From assembly GCA_016098155.1 (NCBI GenBank), contig JAAAJB010000193.1:1-55152 (forward strand): a DNA stretch of 55,152 bases. Direction: 5' to 3'. The position numbers and the translations under genes are program-made. This DNA comes from Actinomortierella ambigua. Its lineage: Eukaryota; Mortierellomycota; Mortierellomycetes; Mortierellales; Mortierellaceae. This document shows, one piece after another, positions 32,701 through 43,526 of this stretch. A model generated the notes under the pieces. That model was not told the origin of the DNA. It was given only the letters and a program-made list of their open reading frames with translations, and searched no databases. How positions within the stretch are numbered: the first letter of the stretch is position 1; each line of letters starts with the position of its first letter.

Positions 32701-33424
32701 CATGCAACGTGGAGGACGTGGGGGGGGATGTTGGAACGAGTGACACCTGAAAGATGTTTGTCTGACCTTTGGCTGAATGGACCTGTTTCCACGTACCTCG
32801 TTAGCGCAGACTTGGCTCCAGAAGCCACGTAGAAAGAGGACAATGGTGGTTACCGCATCGTATGGGGGGGGGGAGTGTGGTGGTACACCACATTTTGTAT
32901 TGGGCAACAGAAAGTTCCTTTCCCTCGATGACAGTGGCTCAGGAAATCGAGCTCCAACCATGCATGTCATTTCCCCAACCACGTTTAGTCCTTCCCTTCC
33001 TCTCCTTCATCCCCTTTGCATTATGCAATCCTTTTTTCTTTTCTTTCTCTCGTTCAGGCCCAATGGGATCCTGCACAACCGTGTGTAGGCGCATCTATCT
33101 CTCACACTCCTTTTTTTTTCTTTTCTCACCCTTCTCACATTCATTGCTGTCTGTACAAAGGCTACATGTGTCCTTCCTCAACTTCTGTTTTGTTTCTCAA
33201 TTGCTTGTCTTGAGAAGATCGTTTGGGAAGAAGGGAGGAGAGGGGTGTTTGCCCTCTTGTCTTCTTCCTCCCACCCCCCGGAGTCCGTAACTAATCATCC
33301 GCCTCTTTTCTTCTGTTGAACTGGACAATATAGTTAGCTCTCCCAAGCGCTTCCATCCTTCCCCATTCTACTCTTTTTCGCACCTTTGTACATTTTTTCC
33401 CACTTCAAAACCCTTTATGGCCAC
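29768..33424. other. 3.7-kb gene-poor, microsatellite-rich region
   Basis: No coding region could be supported on either strand. Contents: T/A and G runs, (TCTG)n at ~30210-30240, CA/CT-rich pyrimidine tracts at ~30650-31130 and many short ORFs made of simple sequence. Several CT-rich tracts followed by AG resemble intron 3' ends, so part of this may be a long spliced leader for the gene at 33425. Confidence 0.35.
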
Positions 33425-36400
33425 ATGGCGACAGAGACTGTCATCTACGTCTCACTTGCACTCGTTCTGCTCACGAGAATTTATGTGTTTATCAGCCCAC
33501 CCGACTTTCTGCAAGAACACCAGGACCCACACTACCAAGAGTACCACCTCTATCGCCAATATCATATTCGCAAGCAGAAGAAGAGTTCTCCTTCACCGGC
33601 ACCTCTCTCCACATCCACATCCACCTCAACCCCCACTCCTCTCAACTCTCATCACGACGCTCTCCTGCTGCAAGCAACGCCACATGCTGCTGAAAATCAA
33701 GATGTGTCGCCCTTGCGTTCAACGGCAACAACAACGGCGGTTGCTGCAGCAGTGTCGTGTGCAACAACGACAGCTGTCATCCCTACATCACCTTCCACTT
33801 CCTCGCTCCTGTCAACGCTTGCCCAACGGAATGCCTCGACCGCAACGCTCTCCCCACCCAAGGAGCCAGTACCACTCAAGCCTCTTTCAAACACCTATGC
33901 ATCCCTTCCACCACCACCACCACCTTCGTCAACAAACTCTTCCTCCTCCACGGAGCAGTACATCTTAGAACGGTTTGCGCACCACGCACCGCACGAAGAG
34001 CTGCTACTCGTCGGCGTTGGCCCTGGTACTTCAGCATCGTCGTTATCGTCAACCATCGGTTCTCAGGCCCAGCCACGAAATCACGTTGCTTCCCACTCTA
34101 TACCCCGCCGTGCCACCGCTGCCGCCTCCTCCTCCTCCCTCTCCATGGCAAGTGCCGTGGATTATACCCAGTCTGCCAAGAACCACCCACAGCACGGCAG
34201 CATGGAGACGACCGACGATGACAGCCCAGTAAAGTGGTCAGAGGAAGACGAAAAGGATGAGGATAAGGATGAGGAGAGGACCAACCAAAACAGCTACACC
34301 AACCGTAACAGTGCACCAACGAGCAGGTCCTTTGGCTCCACCATGCCGCCAACCGATCCTCCGCCACTGTCAACACTTGTCTTTGATACTCCGCAGCACC
34401 TCTCCCCTCATCTCGGTCCATCCTCTTCATGGACCACCAGCCCTCACGCACACTCGCTCGAGAACAGCAATGGCAACGATGAGAACAACCACAATAGCAA
34501 CAACGGTCAACACCATCAACAGGATGACTTTGAGGCACGGATAAAGACTTTGATGAAGACAATGAATCTCAGGGCCTTAAAACCCCCCTCCTACCTTTCC
34601 CTGCCCATTTCTGAAATTGAGTACTCGACCTCTGCTACTGCCACCGTCACCCCTATCACTACCACCAAGCCTACTGTTGTTGCTGCTGATGTTGCTACCG
34701 CCTCCAAAGCCATTACTGCCCAATTCGATGCCGACCCTGACCTTCAAGCGCAGATTGTAGCCCTACGCAGCCGCCACGGTGGCGGCGACGATGATGACGA
34801 CAGCAACGACAGCAACGACAGCAACGGCAGGCGGCGGCGGAAGCATAGCCAGGACCTCGATCGAGCCCTCCACCCTCTTCTGCAGCAGCAGGACATGACA
34901 GTGGTTTGGGAGGCGGGCCGCTGGTGCTGTCTCGAGGACAATGCCAACCGGCTACTCTATGTGTTGCGCAAGATTGGATGGCAGGGACATGTCCGTGTCA
35001 AGGTCTTGGTGGATCGCGATGGCGATGGCGATGGCGGTGGCGGCGATGGTCAAGGCGAGAATGCCAGCAGTGGTCTCAGGGTCGATGGTCGGGACAAGAC
35101 CATGTACCATCGTCGTCTTCACAACCACGCTCCTCTTGCCGATACTGCTCTGCCTCGCCCCTTGTTGTCCACCAGTGTGGGTGGTCCAAGTATCGTCGCT
35201 GTCACGGAAGAGACATGGAAGGCTGCCGGGATGATGGAGAAGGTCCAGCTTTCGGCGGTGGATGATTACGATATGGATGGTAATGGCGATGAGATCATTG
35301 CCGCCATAGCACCTCAGGTCACACCACCTCACGCCACTTTCCAAGCCAGTACCCGCAAGCAGGAGGCGTTTCGCCCCTTGCAGCAGCAGCAGCAGACATG
35401 GTCGCCGCCCTTGTCCTCGGAGGATGCTGCATGGGTAGAAGAAAGGGGTGGAAGAGCACATCCATTGCGTCCTCGCTATGACCAGTACCGTCACCACGAC
35501 GGCAACAACAAAGACGGCAATAGAAGGAGGCCACGACGACCAGCAGGCCAACCAAAACTTGCAGCGGGTCGGTCAAGACAGAGTCTCTCTCATGGATCAC
35601 TTGTGCAGGCCGCAGGTAGTGGTGTCCTGCATATCAGTAGTAGCATGAACATGGACAAGGACAAGGACGCAAACACGGAGTTAGCTCTGAGACCGGAAGA
35701 GGAGGATGAAGACCATGAGAGGAAGGAGGGAAAGGAGGATGTAGCATTCAGAAGGAAGCAGCAAGGTAGCGGGAAGCTGGTAGCCCCTTTTTCTTCCTCC
35801 TCCTCCTCTACTCTCCTCAAGGCAATACAGCAGCCCGGATTTCATGACCCTTCATGGCAGCAGCAGCAGCAGCAGCAAGTGCCACACAGCCATCGCCAAC
35901 GTTCTCGCGGTGGGCGGCGTTGGCAAGGAAGATTGCAACAGTACCATCACCATCACCGTTATTCTCTCAGCCACCAACAACATCATCAGCAACAGCACCA
36001 TACAATCGCAACAGTCAAGCCAAAGTGGTGGGGGGAAGGACAGGATACAGGTGCTGATGCAGACGACGAGGTCGACCTCCGTGAGGCGCTGGATGAGGAT
36101 GGCGTGGGGTCGGATGACGACGATGTCTTGGTCGACGAAGAGGATGAGGTGGATGAGGACGATGACGACAGGACAGACGACGAGAACGAGGACGACGGGG
36201 ACGACGACAACGAAGACGACGACAACGAGAAGGAGAGGAATGAAGAGGAAGGGGACGATATCCAGCTACGCCAATACAACCATCGCCGTCTGCATCCACG
36301 GTCGCAGAAGGCATATACCCGTTTTCCAGGCATCCGGCGCAGCCACACTTTCCCACACAGTTTCTCGCACTACAGCTACAGCACATCATCCCCAGCTGCG

Positions 36401-38569
36401 ATCAGCACTACCACCATCGAGAACAACAACAACAATAATAACGAAAACAACAACACGGCGATGCCTTCATCCTCGTCGTCCTCCGATACAAACAGACTGG
36501 TTCCAATATCCATTTCCATCCCACAACTCAGCGGGCTCCTCAACCTCGGCATTCTGGACCGCCCCAGCCCTCAGAGGATCGGCCGTAGTAGTAGTAGTAG
36601 TAGTAGCAGCAATAGTACCAACAGCAACAACAACGACGACGACGTGGGCGAGGACAGCTCCGCGCGATGGTCCATTGATGCTGCAACAACCACCGCCACC
36701 ACAGTAGTGGATCGTAAAAATAGGCAAAATGGCACCAACCAGTCTGTGGCGGACTCTTCTTCTGCTGCTGCTGCTGCTGGCGTCCAAGCGCAACAGCAGG
36801 ATACGGCTGCTGGGTGGTCCGACTCTACCTCGTGGCATGAGACAAACAAGATCGGCGCTGACGTCAATGCGGTCTTGGTTGTCGGAGATTTCACAACAAC
36901 ACCAGCGACACAACCACCACTACCAACAGCAGCAGCAAACGGCGACACTACGACTGCGATATACCCGGTTCCCATCATGGTGCCAGCAGCAAGGACGAGT
37001 TCAACAGACTCACCACCACCGTATCCACCGGCTATCGGCACTCGGACACCACCACCAGTACCATCACCACTACCACCCTTTTTATCATTTTCTTCCGTAA
37101 CAATTGAGGGCAATACCACGAGGGATCGGAGTCTCAATCTGGGCCACAAATTACCCGATCCCTCCATCACCACCTCTGCCGCCATAACCAACAGCAGTAT
37201 GCATGTTTCCTCCGCCACCTTTTCCCACCAGCACCAGCAGCCACCAAGAGCAGCAGCAGCAGCAGCAGCAGAAGAGGTGGTGGCGGTGGTGGTAGCTCAC
37301 GAGCAAGGATCTGATCGTTCGTCACCACTACCACCACCTCCACCACCACCCCCTTTGTATTGCAGGGAACAGCAGCAGAGGAGGAAAGGAAAGCCTAGAG
37401 AGTCCTCGTCGGCCGATGGAAAAATCACTCGTAGCACAACACAACGGTTTCTGAGAGCCCCCTCCTCCCCATCATCACCTTCGGCCGTGGTAGAAGTGTT
37501 GTGTTCATCTTCTCTGTCGTCGTCGAGCAGATCCTCGTCCTCCTCCTCCTCTTCTTCATCTGGGGATGTGAGCAGGAACGAAAATATCGCAGACGCCCTC
37601 GTCCGAGAAGAGTCAGTACCCGGTCTAGCCCCAAGGGTCCTCCCCCGTGCGGAGCTGCAAGAGCTGCAGCTGGAACCGCCAACATATGACAATAATGACG
37701 ATGGCCAGCAGCAGCAGCAGCAGCAGCAGCGGCAGCTCAATCACGAGCACGAGCACGAGCGAAAGCGAGAGCAATACGACTACGACCATCGGTCCCGGCA
37801 ACAGCAGCAGCAACAACAACAACATAAGAAGGACATCCGGAGTTTTGATCTCGAGGACCGTCGGCGAAGGGAGAGAGTACAACCGGGGGACAGCACAAAC
37901 TCCGATCTTGACCCAGCAGCAGCACTAGCAGCAGTCGCATTCCCACCACCGCCCTACCTTTGTTCCCAGGAACAAGACGCCGCTACTACCGACCAGCACC
38001 AGCACCAGCAGCACCAGCACCAGCAGGCCCTGTCTTTTTCCTCAGCTCTCTTATCACCACCATCATCCTTCCATCAAAGTCAGCAGCAGAAGCAGGAACA
38101 TCAGGATGGGAGGGAAGAAGAAGAAGAAGAGGAGGAAAATAACGACCGTGCCCTCGACCACGAGCTTGTGTCTAGTCCACGCGAGGGCACCACATGGTCG
38201 CTCTTAGGGCAGGAGGAACCACTGCAACCACTACCGCTGTTGAGCTCGGAACATCCAATGCCGATGCCGATGCCGATGCCTCGGGTTGTCACGTCACCGC
38301 TGACCAGCCCACGACATCGACGGTCACGACGGCCACGACTCGCCGACCTTGGACGCCATGACTCGATCCCGGAGCTGACGCTTCCACCGCCGGTAGCGGC
38401 GGTGATGGCTGTTGATGACGACGGTGATGACTGCAGGTCGAGAGTTGCAAAGCCAATGGAAGGGGCAAAAGAGGAAGAGGATGCGACAGTTGTGCCCGAA
38501 CGGAGAGATAGTGGGCATGCCGAATGCGACGACGAGTTTGTAGGAGGAAGGTTGTTGATTGAAGAGTAA
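33425..38569 (+). CDS. Very large low-complexity protein with N-terminal membrane anchor and four PPxY motifs
   Basis: A single open frame of 1,714 residues, start chosen at the ATG at 33425 because the earlier part of the frame has only a TTG and leader. Residues ~5-24 (VIYVSLALVLLTRIYVFI) form one membrane anchor, followed at once by a basic stretch (QYHIRKQKK). Everything else is Ser/Pro/Gln/Asp/Glu/Asn-rich and mostly disordered, with poly-Q, poly-S, poly-N, poly-H and a ~70-residue acidic block (residues ~880-950). One short ordered-looking island is TVVWEAGRWCCLEDNANRLL (~residues 495-520). Four PPxY motifs are present: KPPSYLS (~387), SPPPYPP (~1200), EPPTYDN (~1418) and PPPPYLC (~1510). 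PPxY motifs bind WW domains of Nedd4/Rsp5 ubiquitin ligases, so a membrane adaptor role is possible. No known family recognised. Absence of stops over 5.1 kb supports a real gene. Confidence 0.65.
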   Translation: MATETVIYVSLALVLLTRIYVFISPPDFLQEHQDPHYQEYHLYRQYHIRKQKKSSPSPAPLSTSTSTSTPTPLNSHHDALLLQATPHAAENQDVSPLRSTATTTAVAAAVSCATTTAVIPTSPSTSSLLSTLAQRNASTATLSPPKEPVPLKPLSNTYASLPPPPPPSSTNSSSSTEQYILERFAHHAPHEELLLVGVGPGTSASSLSSTIGSQAQPRNHVASHSIPRRATAAASSSSLSMASAVDYTQSAKNHPQHGSMETTDDDSPVKWSEEDEKDEDKDEERTNQNSYTNRNSAPTSRSFGSTMPPTDPPPLSTLVFDTPQHLSPHLGPSSSWTTSPHAHSLENSNGNDENNHNSNNGQHHQQDDFEARIKTLMKTMNLRALKPPSYLSLPISEIEYSTSATATVTPITTTKPTVVAADVATASKAITAQFDADPDLQAQIVALRSRHGGGDDDDDSNDSNDSNGRRRRKHSQDLDRALHPLLQQQDMTVVWEAGRWCCLEDNANRLLYVLRKIGWQGHVRVKVLVDRDGDGDGGGGDGQGENASSGLRVDGRDKTMYHRRLHNHAPLADTALPRPLLSTSVGGPSIVAVTEETWKAAGMMEKVQLSAVDDYDMDGNGDEIIAAIAPQVTPPHATFQASTRKQEAFRPLQQQQQTWSPPLSSEDAAWVEERGGRAHPLRPRYDQYRHHDGNNKDGNRRRPRRPAGQPKLAAGRSRQSLSHGSLVQAAGSGVLHISSSMNMDKDKDANTELALRPEEEDEDHERKEGKEDVAFRRKQQGSGKLVAPFSSSSSSTLLKAIQQPGFHDPSWQQQQQQQVPHSHRQRSRGGRRWQGRLQQYHHHHRYSLSHQQHHQQQHHTIATVKPKWWGEGQDTGADADDEVDLREALDEDGVGSDDDDVLVDEEDEVDEDDDDRTDDENEDDGDDDNEDDDNEKERNEEEGDDIQLRQYNHRRLHPRSQKAYTRFPGIRRSHTFPHSFSHYSYSTSSPAAISTTTIENNNNNNNENNNTAMPSSSSSSDTNRLVPISISIPQLSGLLNLGILDRPSPQRIGRSSSSSSSSNSTNSNNNDDDVGEDSSARWSIDAATTTATTVVDRKNRQNGTNQSVADSSSAAAAAGVQAQQQDTAAGWSDSTSWHETNKIGADVNAVLVVGDFTTTPATQPPLPTAAANGDTTTAIYPVPIMVPAARTSSTDSPPPYPPAIGTRTPPPVPSPLPPFLSFSSVTIEGNTTRDRSLNLGHKLPDPSITTSAAITNSSMHVSSATFSHQHQQPPRAAAAAAAEEVVAVVVAHEQGSDRSSPLPPPPPPPPLYCREQQQRRKGKPRESSSADGKITRSTTQRFLRAPSSPSSPSAVVEVLCSSSLSSSSRSSSSSSSSSSGDVSRNENIADALVREESVPGLAPRVLPRAELQELQLEPPTYDNNDDGQQQQQQQQRQLNHEHEHERKREQYDYDHRSRQQQQQQQQHKKDIRSFDLEDRRRRERVQPGDSTNSDLDPAAALAAVAFPPPPYLCSQEQDAATTDQHQHQQHQHQQALSFSSALLSPPSSFHQSQQQKQEHQDGREEEEEEEENNDRALDHELVSSPREGTTWSLLGQEEPLQPLPLLSSEHPMPMPMPMPRVVTSPLTSPRHRRSRRPRLADLGRHDSIPELTLPPPVAAVMAVDDDGDDCRSRVAKPMEGAKEEEDATVVPERRDSGHAECDDEFVGGRLLIEE

Positions 38570-41500
38570 AAGACTTGACTACTCCCCCCGCCGCACATGG
38601 TCCAACGCTTCATTAAACAAAAGATATGCCAACATGCAAGACCGTGTTCTCTCTCTTTCTTTCTTTCTCTCTCTCGCTCCCTTGCTCACTGTATCAAATT
38701 GTAGACGAGCAACTTTTTTTTCATTTTTTTGGCTCATATATGAAGGGAAAACAAGTCGATGATGATGCTTGGAAGGGGGAGAGGATATCCTCACTCTTGG
38801 TGCATGACACCCGACATAATTTGCCTCGCTGCACTGGTAGATCGGACAAAATTATCTCCAGGATCCAACAGAAAAAAAAAATTGTAGTTGCATGAGCACT
38901 TTTTTGTTTTTTTTTTTTTTTTTGCGAATGACCGGGTATCTGCAGGTACTGTTGCTTTACACACGCGGAGGAAGAGGGAGATGTTGAAGGGGTTATTAAT
39001 CATAAGCGATGTACTATTCTTAGTACAATGTATAGCGCGTCTCTCTCTTTTTGCGTTCTATACCGTGGAATGAAGGGGAGCTTTGGATTGCGACTCAAAA
39101 CATCATTCTTCTCTTCCTGTGGCTTTGTTGAGTGCTCTCTCTTTCATCATCGAGTTTGTTGATCCAAAACAAAAATGACAAGAAGAATGCCAAGGAGAAG
39201 AAGCGGGAGAATAGAGAGAGAGAGAGATGAATATGGTTGAGCGGCAATAGGCCAAGAAAAAAAAAAAAAAAAAGAGAGCCAACAACAACATTGACAACAA
39301 CATATGGAAAAACGGGCAAACACCCTGTTCTAGAAAAGACGCATATACACAAGAACGCCTTGTTTTCCAATACGCTCAAACCTGCTGATCTAGTTTGTAC
39401 TCTTTCAGTTGCACTTTGACAACCGGTTTTCCTTTCTGATGGATATTGATGTCGACGTTGACATGTTGTCGTAGGTCTCCTTCCTGGGTGCGAGTGTTTT
39501 GCATGTGTCGTTGTTTTTTTTTTCACTTGCGCATCCTTTAAGGCACGCGACCACGACAACTACTTACAACTACTACCAACAACCATGGTTGTTTACTGGA
39601 ATGGAAGAGAAAAGAAAAAAGGAGGAAGAAGGGGTAAAATGTGTGCCTGGATCGTTGCCGAACCCTCACACGCGCATCACATGTGTCTATTTTGAAAAAG
39701 AGTGTAGGGGGGAGGAGTGGGGGAGGAGTGGGGGTATGTAGATAAGTGGTAAGAAGGAACACTTGCCCCCTCTCCCCCCTTTCTCTAGTTCTGTACAGCG
39801 GCACTCACTGTATCGTTCCGTTCCTTGGGGCAAAGGTCCAATTAGCTTCCTTCCAAGGATGAAAAAAAAATACCCATTCTTGGCCGAGCGCGCACGTTTG
39901 AGAGTCGATAACAGGAAATCGTTAGGAAAATAGGACAATCGAGACCTGTTGTTCCTGACAATAGTCTACTTTAGCTTACACACCTTTTGTCAAGAAAGGG
40001 AAAAATTGGCAGTTGGTTGCTGCGTGAACCGCACGGTTCCCGGGGGAAACGGGGTGAAGCGGGATAGTCTTTTTGTACTACAGGGCAAGTTCTGGTTCAT
40101 ATGGTTGTTCCACATCAACGAAAACAACAACAACCGCGCAGCAAAAAAAGCAGCCGGGAGGAGGAGGGATTGAGGTGGCAAATGAGGGAAATCAACAACA
40201 CGTTGCAAACAGGTTTGTTGAAGGAGAGGGGATTATCATTGAGAGTCTAAAAAACCCTCGGTGAATTTGACAAATAAGAGAAAATGGAGTTTGGGGGGAA
40301 AGAGGAGTGGCTAAAACTCTTTCTATCTCCGTCTTCCAGATATGACAAATGTCGGTGTGTGTGTGAGTGTGTGTGTGTCCTACCCACCTCCTTGTTCTCC
40401 CCTCCTCCCTTCCCTTCCTTCCTCTTCCTCCTCCGCCCCCCTTTCAACACTTGGCCCCGTCTCACGCGACCTTTCAACGGAAAGAGGGACGAGAAGGGAG
40501 TTTCTTTCGTAAAGAGATGTGAGGAGAAAAACGTCGATCGAGAGAGAGAGAGAGAGAGAGAGAAAGAAAGAGAGACATGGCTCTCGAGAAAGGTGAAAGA
40601 CTAACTCTCTTTCGTTGTCATCTAGAAAAGGCAAAGCACAAGACAATTCCTCTGAAAGTGCGCGGGCGGGGGAAGAGAGGGGAGGCAAAGCGTCGCAGAG
40701 ACGACGACGCAGTCAATCGCGTATTCGCACACAATGCACAATTGCAACACGAAAGAGAAAGGGAAGGGGGAGGGGGGGCCAGACCAAGTGCCATGTAGCA
40801 GCAAGGAATGGGGGATGAAGGGGCGAGGAATGGGGGTACGTGTGTGTTTGTGCGTGTGTGTGTCCAGTCGTGTTTTGTCATCCTTTCAACAAGAAACAAA
40901 GAAAAAAGGGTCTGCGCGCAGACACCGATCGCGTCCGTCCTGGTCAAGTTTGTTGCTACATGGTTTTAGATCGTTGGGATGTGTGTGTGTTGCGTGTATC
41001 TGTGTGTTTGTATATGTTTGTGTATTCCCATCCCTTTTTTTTCTTCGCTTCTTCACCAAGAGGGTGGCGATGACGACAGTTTGCACAGTGAAAGGATCGA
41101 TGATGTCCTTTGTGCGGGATGATGGTCGACAGTTCTTTTTTGGATCTTGGATATTCGGTAACCGCGGAGACCAGCAGAAAGGATGTTCTACCTAGAATGA
41201 AGTGGTGGCTATTAGACTAGCACTACTGTAACTGTAGCCAGTCTACTGTACGTTACTTGAAGAGTCTTCCAACTGCTGCGTGGTTGCTCCAATGCAAAAA
41301 GTCCCGCCAATATATCTTGTTGTTCTCTCTTTACAATACTTGATTGAAAGGGAACCCTAAAAAAGAGGGTTTCGCGCCAAGGAGGGGAACACAAAAGAAA
41401 AAAAGAGGTAGATCGTGTGTTTGTAAAGGGAAGATGGTGAAGGGTTGTTCCATGTGCTCAATTCTCTTTTCTCGTTCTTGGCCAGAAGCCAAGACCTGCT

Positions 41501-43036
41501 TACTTGCAAGGCATTCATTCATTCAGTTAATCGCTCATCCAAGATAGTCAAGCTTGATAGCTTGGGGCAATCAAGGTTGGGTAAAAGAGAAAGGGAGAGA
41601 ATGAGAGAGAATGAGAGAGAGAGAGAGAGAGCGGGGGAGAGAAAAGTGTGTGAGAGAGAGGGAACGAGATAGCAGTGGCTAGTCTAGTCTGTCGCATGGG
41701 ATGGAGACTCTCACGGTGACGAATGAATTGAATTGTCGGGTACATTGAATAGTCTGGGCCCTTTTTTTTTTTCTATCTCAGAGCGAAAAATGGTCAATGG
41801 GTAAAAGAGAGTTTTGCTGCCGTTGTTGTTGATTTGCGCTGAGCATAAGCGGAGAAATGGAGAATATGACCCTGTTTGACCAAAAACCTGTTGTTCACCG
41901 ACAATCTCTCTCTCTCTCCTTCATCCCCCTTATGCGCAGGCAGGGAGGGAGAGAACAGAGAGAGTGTATGAGTGTGTGCGTGTGATTCATGCCCCCGACC
42001 CCCTCCGCCCTCTCTCTCTCTCTTTTAGAGTCTCTCTCTCTCGGGCAGAACAACAGCGGCAGGCAGTTGGCATAGCCCCCATAGCCTATACCCATTTCCG
42101 TTCATGGGCTGTAGCAGTCGATTGCAGTTGCACGTATTTCTCTTGTATCCCAAATCATCCTCAGTCGGGATGGACGACATGAGAGTGCCAAGGCATGATA
42201 GGTAGAAATTCAGGTCCTCTCCAACCCAACCACTCCCAAGAATCGGCCCCTTCCCTTCCTTTGCCGAGGGCAACATGCGAGTCTAAATCTGTGGGAGGGA
42301 GTGAGTGTGTGTGAGTGTGTGTGAGAGAGAGAGATAGAGAGAGTGAGAGAAGGAGGCACACAACGTCAATGCGATGATGCCACACTCATTCAGCACTAAC
42401 AACACAATCATGCCTGTCTGCCGGAGTGTACGTACAGCGCAACTCTAGGTTGCGCAGTAGGAAGAGGAGAATGATAGATAGTTCGATTGCTGACAAAGTA
42501 ACGTCGGCGTGGTTTGTTGGAGAATGAGGGATAAAAAAGAAGGCTACTGTGTACTGCTTGGTTCGCAGAGTAGAGGGGAGATATCTATGCATTTTCGGCA
42601 CAAGTAGAAGTATTAGTAGTAGCGGTGGTAGGAGGCGTCCAAGTTTGCTGATGAGAAAGTCAAATGAGCTCAAGAGCGAAAGTGAAAGAGAGAGAGAGAG
42701 GACCCCGTCCATAGTCGCGTGTGTGTGTATGTGTGTGTGTGTGAATGTCCACGCAAACCTTTTCAGTTCGGACCGTCGATTGGGGGGGGGGATGGAGTGT
42801 GCAGGTAAGGCGGGTAATCCCTTCTTCCCCTTGCTCCCCCCCCCATCCATGTAAGGAAACTAAGTACATTCTCCGTTGCTCTCACTTTCATCATCGAGTT
42901 CTGAGCAGCAGGTAGCAGCGGCAGAAAGTCAGGAGCACCAGCTGCTGCAAACAGTCACCCACCCCGCTCAGTCAGCCAACAGCAGCTCTAACCCTCCAGC
43001 TCAGCTCAAGGAGATCCCGGCAAGTGGGGTGCTCCA

Positions 43037-43048
43037 TATATATATAAG
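43037..43048 (+). promoter_or_regulatory. TATA-like element upstream of AUR1
   Basis: TATATATATAAG about 480 bp before the AUR1 start, followed by a pyrimidine-rich leader. The spacing implies a long 5' UTR or a leader intron. Confidence 0.35.
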
Positions 43049-43178
43049 AAGCTAAGACCTCCCCCTCGTGCGGTTGTTATTCTTTTTTTTTTCTCTTTTA
43101 CCGCCTCTTTTTTTTTCTTCTTCTTTCCTTCCTTCCTTCCTTCTTCTCTTCTCTCCCTTTATTCTTCAACTGTGTTGC

Positions 43179-43219
43179 TCACTCACTCACTCACTCACTC
43201 ACTCACTCACTCACTCACT
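43179..43219. repeat. (CACT)n microsatellite in the AUR1 leader
   Basis: About ten tandem CACT units in the presumed 5' UTR of AUR1. Confidence 0.9.
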
Positions 43220-43526
43220 ACCCTTTCATTCAATTCCACCATACCCCAGGGTTCCTCACTCTCCACCTCGCTCGCTACCTCGCTCACACTCTCTCTTACA
43301 CACACTCTTATCCACACTTACCCCCCCCCACCACCACCACCACCACACTACTTGCATGCTTCGATACCACTCTTAACACCCTCTGCACCCTACCCTCATC
43401 ACCATTCTCTCTTCCTTTCTCTTCTCTCTCTCACGTCAGCGCATACTTCTCTCACTCACTGCTGCTGACCACCCCCCTCATACAAATTCCCCGTCTCGCA
43501 TAAACCCCACCTCCTTCAGTCCAGCC

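Larger units (their letters stand above)
38570..43526. other. 5-kb gene-poor, microsatellite-rich region
   Basis: No supported coding region. Holds poly-A/T runs (~38870, ~38905, ~39256), (GA)n tracts (~40538-40570, ~41605-41640), TG-rich stretches near 40353-40378, 40838-40865 and 42300-42330, and (CT)n runs. The last ~490 bp are the likely AUR1 promoter and leader. The small ORFs are all simple-sequence or motif-free. Confidence 0.4.

Noticed and set aside
33386..33424. Earlier start for the PPxY protein
   Set aside because: The frame there begins with TTG; the first ATG in frame is 33425 and leads straight into the membrane anchor.
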